Assembly: GCF_019297835.1 (NCBI RefSeq)
Contig: NZ_CP079203.1
Location: 965,001 to 1,029,000, forward strand
Source of the DNA: Sphingomonas sanguinis
GTDB taxonomy: Bacteria; Pseudomonadota; Alphaproteobacteria; Sphingomonadales; Sphingomonadaceae
DNA: 64,000 bases
Direction: 5' to 3'
Part shown: positions 8,784 through 16,913 of the stretch, one piece after another
Numbering within the stretch: position 1 is the stretch's first letter
How the letters are laid out: each line of letters starts with the position of its first letter
The notes under the pieces: generated by a model
Databases searched by the model: none
What the model was told of the DNA's origin: nothing
What the model saw: only the letters and a program-made list of their open reading frames with translations
Program-made: the position numbers and the translations under genes

Positions 8784-9287
8784 ATGCGAAAGACCCTGCT
8801 CGGCCTTTCCCCCGCCCTGCTGCTGGGCGCCACGCTGCTGACCGCGACTGCCGCCCAGGCGCAGACCGACGCGCCGCCCCCGCCCGGCGGCGGGATGCGC
8901 GGTGGCATGATGGGCGTGCAGCCAGACGCGAACGGCAACATCACCCGCGCCGCCGCGATCGCCGCCGCCGACCAGCGCTTCGCCGCGATGGACGCCAATC
9001 ACGACGGCACCGTCACCCCCGACGAAATGCGTGCCTATCGCGAGCAACGCCGCGCCGAACATGCCGCGCGCCGCCCCGGTGTCGACCGGCCCGGCCGCCC
9101 CGCACCGCAGCCGATCACCGCCGACGCCTTCCGCGCCCGCGCCACCGCCATGTTCGACCGGCTCGACACCAATCATGACGGCAAGATCGACGCCGCCGAA
9201 CGCGCCGCCGCGCCGCGCTGGGGCGGCCGTCATCGCGGCGGGATGAACCCCTCCGGCCAGGCCCCGTCGCAATCCGACGCCGACTGA
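8784..9287 (+). CDS. Secreted/periplasmic EF-hand protein
   Basis: A 167-residue protein with an N-terminal signal peptide (MRKTLLGLSPALLLGATLLT then AQAQTDA as a likely cleavage site). Two canonical EF-hand loops are seen: DANHDGTVTPDE at about residues 70-81 and DTNHDGKIDAAE at about 128-139, both with D at 1, 3/5 and E at 12, so calcium binding is expected. Between them lies an Arg/Ala-rich helix, and the ends are Gly/Met- and Pro-rich. Such small EF-hand proteins are frequent in sphingomonads; role unknown. The start follows AGGAGG. A likely terminator follows at 9300. Confidence 0.82.
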   Translation: MRKTLLGLSPALLLGATLLTATAAQAQTDAPPPPGGGMRGGMMGVQPDANGNITRAAAIAAADQRFAAMDANHDGTVTPDEMRAYREQRRAEHAARRPGVDRPGRPAPQPITADAFRARATAMFDRLDTNHDGKIDAAERAAAPRWGGRHRGGMNPSGQAPSQSDAD

Positions 9288-9299
9288 GCCGCCAAGCGG

Positions 9300-9347
9300 A
9301 AGGGACGGGCCATTCTCCCCCAATTTCCCTCATGCCCCGTCCCTTTT
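9300..9347 (+). terminator. Possible terminator after the EF-hand gene
   Basis: AAGGGACGGG (9300-9309) pairs with CCCGTCCCTT (9337-9346), and a TTTT run overlaps the 3' arm. The loop is long (over 20 bases), so this is less certain than a compact hairpin. It lies between the EF-hand gene and the two-component genes. Confidence 0.5.
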
Positions 9348-9381
9348 GCGGCCCGCGTCCGCCATGCTAGACCCCGAACCC

Positions 9382-10101
9382 ATGTCCGAAACGCCGCATT
9401 TGCTGCTCGTCGATGACGAGCGTTCGATCCGCGAGCCGCTGGCCGTCTATCTCACCAAACAGGGCTTTCGCGTGACTCAGGCGGGCGATGCCGCCTCGGC
9501 GCGCACCCGGCTGGCCGCCTATGCGATCGACCTCGTGATCCTGGACATCATGATGCCCGGCGAGGACGGGCTGAGCTTATGCCGCCATATCGCAGCGACC
9601 AGCGAGGTACCGGTCATCCTGCTGACCGCGCGCGCGGAGGAAACCGACCGAATCGTCGGGCTGGAGATGGGCGCCGACGATTATGTCGTGAAGCCCTTTT
9701 CCCCGCGCGAGCTGGCGACCCGCGTCAAGGTGGTGCTGCGCCGGACCCAGGCGGGCGGCGCCCGGCACCATGCCCCCGACAGCGGATCCTATGCCTTTGC
9801 GGGCTGGGTGCTGAAATCGGGCGAGCGCTCGCTGGTCGACCGCGAGGGGGTGTCGGTGATGCTCTCGACCGGCGAATATAATCTGCTGCTCGCGCTGGTC
9901 AGCCGTCCGCGTCAGGTGCTGACCCGCGACCAGCTGCTCGACCTGACCCAGGGGCGCGAGGCCGCCGCCTTCGACAGGGCGATCGACAACCAGGTCAGCC
10001 GCTTGCGTCGCAAGATCGAGGCGGACCCCAAATCGCCCGAGATCATCAAGACGGTCTGGGGCGGCGGCTATACGCTCGCCGCCGAAGTCACCCGCCTGTG
10101 A
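9382..10101 (+). CDS. OmpR/PhoB-family response regulator
   Basis: A 239-residue transcription regulator. The receiver domain (residues 4-120) shows the acidic pair in LLVDDERS, the phospho-acceptor aspartate near residue 55 in LVILDIMMPGEDG, and the conserved lysine in DDYVVKPFSPREL. The C-terminal winged helix includes LSTGEYNLLLALVSRPRQVL, the DQLLDLTQGRE segment and VSRLRRKIEADPKSPEIIKT. Start could also be the ATG at 9364; 9382 matches the family start. Its stop overlaps the GTG start of the kinase gene, forming a standard two-gene signalling operon. The signal is unknown. Confidence 0.95.
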   Translation: MSETPHLLLVDDERSIREPLAVYLTKQGFRVTQAGDAASARTRLAAYAIDLVILDIMMPGEDGLSLCRHIAATSEVPVILLTARAEETDRIVGLEMGADDYVVKPFSPRELATRVKVVLRRTQAGGARHHAPDSGSYAFAGWVLKSGERSLVDREGVSVMLSTGEYNLLLALVSRPRQVLTRDQLLDLTQGREAAAFDRAIDNQVSRLRRKIEADPKSPEIIKTVWGGGYTLAAEVTRL

Positions 10102-11450
10102 AATCCACTAGCGTGAAGCTGCGTTTCTGGCCGCGTCGGCTGGCGGCCCAGATGGCGCTGCTGCTCGCCATCGCGCTGTTCGTGGCGCAGGCGATCAGCT
10201 TCGTCCTGTTGCTCGGGGAGCGGCGGACGCTGGTGCTCGAGCAAGTCACCGGGCCATCCGTCGCCCGTCTGAACGACGCGATCGAACGCAGCGCCATGGG
10301 GCGCGGTCCGGGTCCGGATAGCGGCCGGGTGCGGCGCGTGCCGGTCAATCCAATCAAGGCGGACCTGCCCCGCGTCGCCGTCGTCGAATCGATCGTGCGC
10401 GAGGGCATGAAGGAACTGGGCCATCCCGTCCGGCAGGTCGTGACAGGCGTCCGTCCGTTCAACACCGCTGATTTCGACTGGCCGCGCCGCCGCTTCGACC
10501 GCAATCGCCATCCCGCCGACGAAGTGCTGATCGCGGTCCAGTCGCAGAAGATGGGCTGGTTCGTCACGCGGGCGGGCTGGCCGCGCGATGGCCTGTTCCT
10601 CGTCTGGCGACTCTTTTTCCAGACGCTGATCCTCTACGGCATCATCCTGTTGCCGGTGCTGTGGATCGGCCGCCGCATTTCGCGGCCCCTGCGCGACCTG
10701 ACCCGCGCGGCCGAGCGGTTCGACCCGCGCGTACCCGGCGAGCCGATCCCCGAACAAGGGCCGCTCGATGTGTCCGGCCTGATCGCCGCGTTCAACGCGC
10801 TGCGCCTGCGCATCGGGGCGATGCTGGAGGAGAAGGACCGGATGCTGGGGGCGATCGGGCACGACCTGCGCACCCCGCTGGCCGCGCTGCGGGTGCGGAT
10901 CGAGTCGGTCGAGGACGAACAGGATCGGCTGCGCATGGCCGACACCATTGCCGAGATGAACAAGACGCTGGAAGACATCCTCTCGCTCGCGCGCATGGGA
11001 CGTCCCAGCGAGGCGGAAACCGATGTCGACCTCAACGCGCTGGTCGACGCGGTGGTCGCCGATTTCCACGATCTGGGGCAGGATGTCAGCTTCGAGGAAG
11101 GCGGGCGGCTCCGGCTGAAACTGCGCCCCTCGCTCATGCGGCGCGCGGTGCGCAACCTGATCGAGAATGCGGTCAAATATGGTCACGCCGCCGATGTCCG
11201 CATCGATGCGCAGGCGGAGCATGTCGCGATCATCGTCGCCGACCAGGGCCCCGGCATCGCCGAGGATCAGTTGGAGAAGGTGTTCGATCCCTTCACCCGG
11301 CTGGAAACTTCGCGCAACCGGGACACCGGCGGCGTAGGGCTGGGCCTCGCCCTCGCGCGGTCGATCGTGCGCGAGGCGGGCGGCGACATCCGCCTCGCCA
11401 ACCAGCCCGAAGGCGGTTTGGCGGCGACGATCACCCTGCCCCGCAGCTGA
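10098..11450 (+). CDS. EnvZ-like sensor histidine kinase
   Basis: A 450-residue inner-membrane kinase paired with the upstream regulator. Transmembrane helix 1 lies near residues 17-38 and helix 2 near 170-192, enclosing a roughly 130-residue periplasmic sensor. A HAMP linker follows (RRISRPLRDLTRAAERFDP), then the H box GAIGHDLRTPLAAL with phospho-accepting His near 255, the N box NLIENAVKYG, the G1 box VADQGPGIAED and the G2 box GGVGLGLALARSIV. The start is a GTG overlapping the regulator's stop (GTGA). Architecture resembles EnvZ more than PhoR. No osmoporin gene is nearby. Confidence 0.95.
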   Translation: MKSTSVKLRFWPRRLAAQMALLLAIALFVAQAISFVLLLGERRTLVLEQVTGPSVARLNDAIERSAMGRGPGPDSGRVRRVPVNPIKADLPRVAVVESIVREGMKELGHPVRQVVTGVRPFNTADFDWPRRRFDRNRHPADEVLIAVQSQKMGWFVTRAGWPRDGLFLVWRLFFQTLILYGIILLPVLWIGRRISRPLRDLTRAAERFDPRVPGEPIPEQGPLDVSGLIAAFNALRLRIGAMLEEKDRMLGAIGHDLRTPLAALRVRIESVEDEQDRLRMADTIAEMNKTLEDILSLARMGRPSEAETDVDLNALVDAVVADFHDLGQDVSFEEGGRLRLKLRPSLMRRAVRNLIENAVKYGHAADVRIDAQAEHVAIIVADQGPGIAEDQLEKVFDPFTRLETSRNRDTGGVGLGLALARSIVREAGGDIRLANQPEGGLAATITLPRS

Positions 11451-11507
11451 TTCGACATGATGGTGGAGGGCTGCCGTCATCGATGACGCCACCCCTCCGA
11501 ACGGCGC

Positions 11508-13625
11508 TTACTTCGTCGGGAAACCGCGCTGCTTGAGCAGCGCGTTCACGTCTGGATCGCGGCCCCGGAAGGCACGGTATGCTTCCGCACGATCCGTCTC
11601 ATTCCCGGTCGACAACAGGATGCGCGCGAAGCGATCCGCCGTCGCCTTGTCCCACGGGCTGCCCGCTTCCTCGAACGCGGCGAAGGTGTCGGCGTCCATC
11701 GTCTCCGACCAAAGATAGCTATAGTAACCGGCCGAATAGCTGTCCGACGAGAACAGGTGGTTGAACTGCGGCAGGCGGTGCCGCATCACCAGTTGCCTAG
11801 GCATCCCGATCTCCCGCAGGGTCGTCGCCTCGAACGCCGCCGGATCGACGATCCCGTCGGGGATGGTGTGCAGCTTCATGTCGACGATCGCCGAGGACAG
11901 ATATTCGGTCGTCGCAAAGCCCTGGTTGAAGGTCTCCGACGCCTTGATCTTGTCGAGCAGCGCCTGCGGCATGGGCTGGCCGGTCTTGTAGTGGCGGGCG
12001 TACTTATCCAGCACGTCGCGGGTCAGCAGCCAATGCTCGTTCACCTGGCTGGGATATTCCACGAAGTCGCGCGGCGTGCCCGCCAACCCCGGATAGGTGA
12101 CGTTCTGGAGCATCGCGTGGATCGCGTGGCCGAATTCGTGGAACAGCGTCTCGGCATCGTCCAGGCTTATAAGGACGGGCTCGCCCTTCGCGCCCTTGGC
12201 GAAGTTGTTGTTGTTGGACGACAGGACCGTCTGCACCGGCGGCAGGTTGCGCTGGCCGCGATAGGTGTTCGCCCAGGCCCCCGAGCGCTTGCCGGTCCGC
12301 GCGAAATCGTCGCGGTAAAACAGGCCGACCTCCTTGCCGTTGCGGGTTACATGCCAGACGCGCATGTTCGGCTCGAAGACCGGGACCGTGCCGGTAATCT
12401 CCTTGAACTCCAGTCCATAAAGCCGGTTCGCGGCATAGAGCGAACCCTGGATGATGTTGTTCAGCTCGAAATAAGGCTTCAGCTCCGCCTGATCGAGGTC
12501 GTAGCGGCTCTTGCGGACCTTTTCCTGATAGAAGCGATAGTCCCAGGGCTCGATGGTGATCTTGGCCCCGTCCTTATCCGCAATCGCCTGCATGTCCCGG
12601 ACCTCCTCGGCGACGCGCGCCTTGGCGGCGGGCCAGACGCGCATCATCAGGTCCATCGCGGCGGCCGGGGTCTTGGCCATCGTGTCCTGCATCCGCCAGT
12701 CGGCATGGGTCTTGAAACCGAGCAGGTGCGCCCGGTTGGCGCGGAGCTTCACGATGCGGGCGATGGTCGCCTTGGTATCGTTGATGTCGCCATTGTCGCC
12801 GCGCTTGGTGAAGGCCCGCCATACCTGCTCGCGCAATGCCCGGTCGGTGGCGAAGGTCAGCACCGGATCGACCGCCGACCGGGTATTGACGATCGCCCAA
12901 CCCTGCTGCCCGCGCTCGGCCGCGGCCGCCTTGGCAACCGCCTTCACGCTGTCGGGCAGGCCCGCCAGCCGCGCCTCGTCGGTGACGATGATCGCGGTGC
13001 CTTCGTCGGCCAGCAACCGCTGCGAAAACTCGCTGAAGTTGATCGCGAGATTCTGGTTGAAGGCGGACAGCTCCTCCTTCTGCGCCGGGGTCAGCTTCGC
13101 GCCCTGTCGCACGAAACTGTCATAGGTGCGCGTGACCAGCCGCTTCTGCTGCGCATCCAGGCCGCTGGTGTCGCGTGCCTTGTAGATCGCCTCGATCCGC
13201 GCGAACAGCTTGGGGTTGAAGGTGATCTCGTCCGACGCCTTGGACAATTTGGGCGACCATTCGCGGTCCAGCGCTTGATAGGCGGGCGTGTTCATGTTGC
13301 CCGTCATCACCCCGAACAGCGTCATCACGCGGTTCAGCGTCTGCCCGGCATTCTGCATCGGCACGAAGGTGTTGGCGAAAGTCGGTTTGGCCGGATTGTT
13401 GGCGATCCGGTCATAATCCTGTTTGCGCTCGGCCAGCGCGGCCTCGAAGGCGGACGGGAACAGCTCGGGCTTCACCTTGTCCCAAGGCGGCACCCCGCCA
13501 TAGGGGCCGGTCCATGGGGCGATCAGCGGATTGGCGGCGGGCGCCTGTACGGCTTGCGGCGGGGACGCCATGGCGGACGTGCTCAAAAGAGCCGCCAAGG
13601 CGGCGGCGAGGGACAGATGACGCAA
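11508..13625 (-). CDS. dcp: M3-family zinc metallopeptidase (peptidyl-dipeptidase Dcp type)
   Basis: A 705-residue exported peptidase of the M3 (thimet oligopeptidase/Dcp) family, which removes C-terminal dipeptides or cuts short peptides. The signal peptide is MRHLSLAAALAALLSTSAMA. The zinc site is LFHEFGHAIHAML with H, E, H near residues 496, 497 and 500; the third ligand is expected in the following helix (QVNEHWLL). The late segment YSAGYYSYLWSETMDADTF is the substrate-loop signature of the family. The start is TTG at 13625 with GGGAG six bases ahead. A signal peptide suggests a periplasmic role in peptide nutrition. It is convergent with the histidine kinase gene. Confidence 0.93.
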   Translation of the reverse strand: MRHLSLAAALAALLSTSAMASPPQAVQAPAANPLIAPWTGPYGGVPPWDKVKPELFPSAFEAALAERKQDYDRIANNPAKPTFANTFVPMQNAGQTLNRVMTLFGVMTGNMNTPAYQALDREWSPKLSKASDEITFNPKLFARIEAIYKARDTSGLDAQQKRLVTRTYDSFVRQGAKLTPAQKEELSAFNQNLAINFSEFSQRLLADEGTAIIVTDEARLAGLPDSVKAVAKAAAAERGQQGWAIVNTRSAVDPVLTFATDRALREQVWRAFTKRGDNGDINDTKATIARIVKLRANRAHLLGFKTHADWRMQDTMAKTPAAAMDLMMRVWPAAKARVAEEVRDMQAIADKDGAKITIEPWDYRFYQEKVRKSRYDLDQAELKPYFELNNIIQGSLYAANRLYGLEFKEITGTVPVFEPNMRVWHVTRNGKEVGLFYRDDFARTGKRSGAWANTYRGQRNLPPVQTVLSSNNNNFAKGAKGEPVLISLDDAETLFHEFGHAIHAMLQNVTYPGLAGTPRDFVEYPSQVNEHWLLTRDVLDKYARHYKTGQPMPQALLDKIKASETFNQGFATTEYLSSAIVDMKLHTIPDGIVDPAAFEATTLREIGMPRQLVMRHRLPQFNHLFSSDSYSAGYYSYLWSETMDADTFAAFEEAGSPWDKATADRFARILLSTGNETDRAEAYRAFRGRDPDVNALLKQRGFPTK

Positions 13626-13702
13626 TGTGAACTCCCGGTCATGAAAGGCGCGTCATCACCATAGGCCCGTAGTACGGCGGGTAAAGCCTTGTACCCTATC
13701 GC

Positions 13703-13903
13703 TTAATCCGCCGCTCCTTGCGCCTCCGCCAGCCGTGCCGCCGCCACCAGCCCTTCGCCGGTCGCACGCGCGGCGGCAGGGGTCATCGCCACCGCCACGC
13801 CGTTGGGACCGTCGAGCATGACGACCCCGCACTCGGCCGTCGCCACGCCCGCATCGTCATGGACCCCGTGATAGGGGCTACCGGAATCGTCGAGCGGCAT
13901 CAT
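13703..13903 (-). CDS. Hypothetical protein (66 aa), coupled to a Crp/Fnr gene
   Basis: Begins MMPLDDSGSPYHGVHDDAGV and continues with GVVMLDGPNGVAVAMTPAAA and a short helix at the end. No family recognised; it looks like a small beta-sheet-plus-helix protein. The start overlaps the stop of the Crp/Fnr regulator gene by 4 bases (ATGA), the main support for its reality. Confidence 0.6.
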   Translation of the reverse strand: MMPLDDSGSPYHGVHDDAGVATAECGVVMLDGPNGVAVAMTPAAARATGEGLVAAARLAEAQGAAD

Positions 13904-14691
13904 ACGCTTTGCTTCTCCAGCGTCGGGCCGCCGCCATAGAGATAGCCCGGATCGAAATCGGCCAGCGCCGCCAGCATGTTGAGGTCGATGATATGCGCCT
14001 CACCGCTGCGAAAGGTCATCAGCCCCCGCTCACGCAGCGATCGCAGGACGCGGTTCAGATGGACCGGAGTGATCCCGGCCGCCTCGGCCAAATCGATCTG
14101 CGTCACCGGGAAGCGGAACACCCCGTCGCGGACCAGATCAACCATGGCGAGCCGCGCATGAAGCTCGCAGAACAGATGCGCGACGCGTCCATCGGCCTCC
14201 AGCCGCCCGAGCCGGAACACCCATTCCCGGTGCATCGCCGCGTCCAGGAGCGTTGAGAACCACAGCAACCGCGTCAGCCGGGGATAGCCCGCCACGATCC
14301 GTTCCAGCCGGTCATGTCCCGCCAGCGCGACCCGCACCGGAGTCAGGGTCGCGACATCATGATCCAGATGACGCATGGCAAAGCCGTGCAGGTCGACGAA
14401 ATCGCCGGGCACGTGAAAGGCGACGATCTGGCGATTGCCGTGCCGGTCGTCCATATACCGGCACATCACACCTTCGAGCAGCATGCTGCTGTACCGCACC
14501 CGCTCGTCGCGGCGGATGACGATGGTCCGGGCGGGGATGGCGCGCACCTCCTCGATGCTGTCCTCCAGTACCGCGACATCCTCGGCCGTCATGGTGTCGC
14601 GGCCCCGCCCCTTCAAAAACAACTCGGTCAGCAGCGGCCCGTCTTCGGCGCGCCTCTGCTCACGTAGCGTATCGACTGCGGAAACCGGCAT
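13900..14691 (-). CDS. Crp/Fnr-family transcriptional regulator
   Basis: A 263-residue regulator. The cyclic-nucleotide-binding-like beta barrel spans about residues 50-150, with IVAFHVPGDFVDLHGFAM in the position of the phosphate-binding cassette but without the clear RxxS of cAMP-binding Crp. The C-terminal winged helix reads FPVTQIDLAEAAGITPVHLNRVLRSL. No N-terminal cysteine cluster of the Fnr type is seen, so the effector is unknown. I used the ATG at 14691, which follows GAGGGA by six bases. The downstream 66-residue gene is translationally coupled. Related proteins are common in sphingomonads. Confidence 0.9.
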   Translation of the reverse strand: MPVSAVDTLREQRRAEDGPLLTELFLKGRGRDTMTAEDVAVLEDSIEEVRAIPARTIVIRRDERVRYSSMLLEGVMCRYMDDRHGNRQIVAFHVPGDFVDLHGFAMRHLDHDVATLTPVRVALAGHDRLERIVAGYPRLTRLLWFSTLLDAAMHREWVFRLGRLEADGRVAHLFCELHARLAMVDLVRDGVFRFPVTQIDLAEAAGITPVHLNRVLRSLRERGLMTFRSGEAHIIDLNMLAALADFDPGYLYGGGPTLEKQSV

Positions 14692-14769
14692 CACTCGTCC
14701 CTCGCCCAGCGTTCGGGGAGGAAATCCTCCGCGCGGGCAAAGTGTTCCGCAAGCGACACGATCGTCCGG

Positions 14770-15864
14770 TCAGTCGCCGATCGGCTTGCCCGCCGCCTGC
14801 ACCGGATCGCCGCCATGCGACAGGCCCTCGGGGTGTTTGCGGTTGCTGCGCACCGACGCCCAGAACGCCAGACCGATCAGCGTCGCTCCGATCAGGCCGG
14901 TGATCGTCTCGGGAATATGGAAGCGCACCGACAGCAGCATGATCGCAGCCAACGCGACGATCGCGTAAAAGGCGCCGTGTTCCAGATAGCGATATTGCGC
15001 CAGCGTGCCGTGATCGACCAGCATGATCGTCATCGACCGGACGAACATCGCGCCGATCCCCAGTCCCAGCGCGATGATGAACAGGTTGTTCGACAGCGCG
15101 AACGCGCCGATCACGCCGTCGAAGGAAAAGCTGGCGTCGAGCACTTCGAGATAGAGGAACGCCGCAAAGCCCGACCGCGCCGCCGCGCCCGTCACCGCAT
15201 CGCCGTCGCTGCCCAGCAGCACGCCGATCGCATGGACCGCGATATAGGTAAGCAGGCCGAAAATGCCGGAGGTGATGAAGGTCATCGCCTCCTCCGCCGG
15301 GATGAAGCGCGAAATGCCATAGAGCGCCAGCAGGACGATGCCCGTCGCCAGCCCCGAAATGTCGCGCAGCGCGGCGAGCGGCCGTTCGATCACCGGCAGC
15401 CAATGCTCGTCCTTCTCGTCGTCGAGAAAGAAGTTCAGGCCGACCATCGCCAGGAAGCTGCCGCCAAAGCCCGAAATGCCGACATGGGCGGAGGTTATGA
15501 TCTGCTCGTAACGGACCGGATCACCCGCCGCGAGCTTCACCGCCTCGATCGGACCCAGATGCGCAGCGATCGCGACGATGGCGAGCGGGAAGACGATGCG
15601 CATCCCGAACACGGCGATGACGATGCCCCAGGTCAGGAAGCGGTGCCGCCACTTATCGTCCATGTCGCGCAGCACGGTCGCGTTGACCACCGCATTGTCG
15701 AACGACAATGACACTTCCAGGACGCCCAAGACCAACACGATCCACAGGACGCCGAGTGTGCCGGGAACCGTCCCCGTGCTCTGAAAGCCCAGCCAGGCCG
15801 CGATGGCCAGGCAGAGCAACGTGAACAGAAGCGATCCCTTATAATATTTCAGCAGCACTCGCAT
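14770..15864 (-). CDS. DUF475 integral membrane protein (TerC-like)
   Basis: About 364 residues with roughly nine membrane segments. The two conserved acidic segments of the DUF475/TerC-related group are visible: LGVLEVSLSFDNAVVNATVL near the start and YLEVLDASFSFDGVIGAFAL in the second half, both of the E..SFD..(N/G) type seen in metal-ion exporters. A central soluble loop has FFLDDEKDEHWLPVIERP. Metal transport is an inference from TerC kinship. A longer frame begins at a TTG at 15948, but the ATG at 15864 (MRVLLKYYKGS) matches the start of the hydrophobic core. Confidence 0.88.
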   Translation of the reverse strand: MRVLLKYYKGSLLFTLLCLAIAAWLGFQSTGTVPGTLGVLWIVLVLGVLEVSLSFDNAVVNATVLRDMDDKWRHRFLTWGIVIAVFGMRIVFPLAIVAIAAHLGPIEAVKLAAGDPVRYEQIITSAHVGISGFGGSFLAMVGLNFFLDDEKDEHWLPVIERPLAALRDISGLATGIVLLALYGISRFIPAEEAMTFITSGIFGLLTYIAVHAIGVLLGSDGDAVTGAAARSGFAAFLYLEVLDASFSFDGVIGAFALSNNLFIIALGLGIGAMFVRSMTIMLVDHGTLAQYRYLEHGAFYAIVALAAIMLLSVRFHIPETITGLIGATLIGLAFWASVRSNRKHPEGLSHGGDPVQAAGKPIGD

Positions 15865-16006
15865 GGTCCCCCGTAGCTGTCCGATCGACCGCACGCTTTC
15901 GGTGCTCCGACGATCGGGACTAAAGTCCGGCTCGTCGGATTTGTTCAATCGGGCACGGCCCTATCGCCGCGAAGCCGCGGCGGGACAAGTCGCGATCAGG
16001 TAGGGG

Positions 16007-16792
16007 TCAGATGCGCGCGTCGTTGCCGATCAGCTGTTCGGAGATCCGCGTCGCCGTCGCGCGGAGTTCAGCCAACGCTTGATCTCCATCGACCAACGCG
16101 TCGGTGATGCGGATGAACGGGACGGTCAGCACGGCAACGGCCCGGTCGCCGCGCATGATTGGCACAGCCAATTCCACCATGCCGGGCAATTCGACGCTGT
16201 CTGTCTGGACAAAGCCCTGCTGGCGGATCGCGTCGGTGATGGCGATCAGGTGCGCCCGCCGCTGCTCCGACAGGGGCGGGTCGAACAACCCGTCCCATTC
16301 GCGCCGGGCCTGTTCGGGCTGGAAGGCGTAGAGGACATGGCCCGAAGGCGTCTCATGGATAGGGCGGCGATACCCGACGCGCACCGAAAAGCCGACCGAG
16401 GTATTGGCCTCCATCCGCGCGATGACCGAGGAGGCGGCGCCCGACGGGATGGCGAGGTAGCAGGACTGGCCGATCCGGTCCGAGAGCAGCCGCATCTCAG
16501 GCAGCGCCTGCTCCATCAGGCTGCGCACCGGCGGGCGCTTCAGCCCCAGATGGAACAGACGCGGGGTCATGACATAGCCGTCCGGCCCCTGTGCTACATA
16601 ACCGCGATGCTCCAGGACCTGGATCATGCGGAACAGCTCCCCCGTCGACCGGCCGAGACGGGTGACGATCGCGCTCATCGTCAATGGATGATCCTCGGCG
16701 GCGAGCAGTTCCAGGATGTCCAGACCCTTCTCCAGCGCCGGAGCGCGGTAGAGCCGCTTGTCGTCCAATATTTCTGGCGTTTCGCTGGCCAA
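16007..16792 (-). CDS. IclR-family transcriptional regulator
   Basis: A 261-residue regulator with an N-terminal winged helix (LEKGLDILELLAAEDHPLTM, then IVTRLGRSTGELFRMIQVL) and a C-terminal effector-binding domain (SCYLAIPSGAASSVIARME, RRPIHETPSGHVLYAF). Start is TTG with AGGGA five bases before it; no better ATG is close. It lies just downstream of nagE on the same strand with a 121-base gap, so it has its own promoter. IclR proteins usually sense small acids or sugars; a role in the neighbouring GlcNAc genes is possible, although those have their own GntR regulator. Confidence 0.9.
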   Translation of the reverse strand: MASETPEILDDKRLYRAPALEKGLDILELLAAEDHPLTMSAIVTRLGRSTGELFRMIQVLEHRGYVAQGPDGYVMTPRLFHLGLKRPPVRSLMEQALPEMRLLSDRIGQSCYLAIPSGAASSVIARMEANTSVGFSVRVGYRRPIHETPSGHVLYAFQPEQARREWDGLFDPPLSEQRRAHLIAITDAIRQQGFVQTDSVELPGMVELAVPIMRGDRAVAVLTVPFIRITDALVDGDQALAELRATATRISEQLIGNDARI

Positions 16793-16913
16793 AAATTCCC
16801 TCCGTTCCGATCGACGACGCCGCGCGACCGTCCTTATTCTCGTTATTAGACCCCCGCGGCTATATAGGCTGCGTGTCAGGCAGCAATATGATTAACGTCA
16901 GAATGACAGTAAT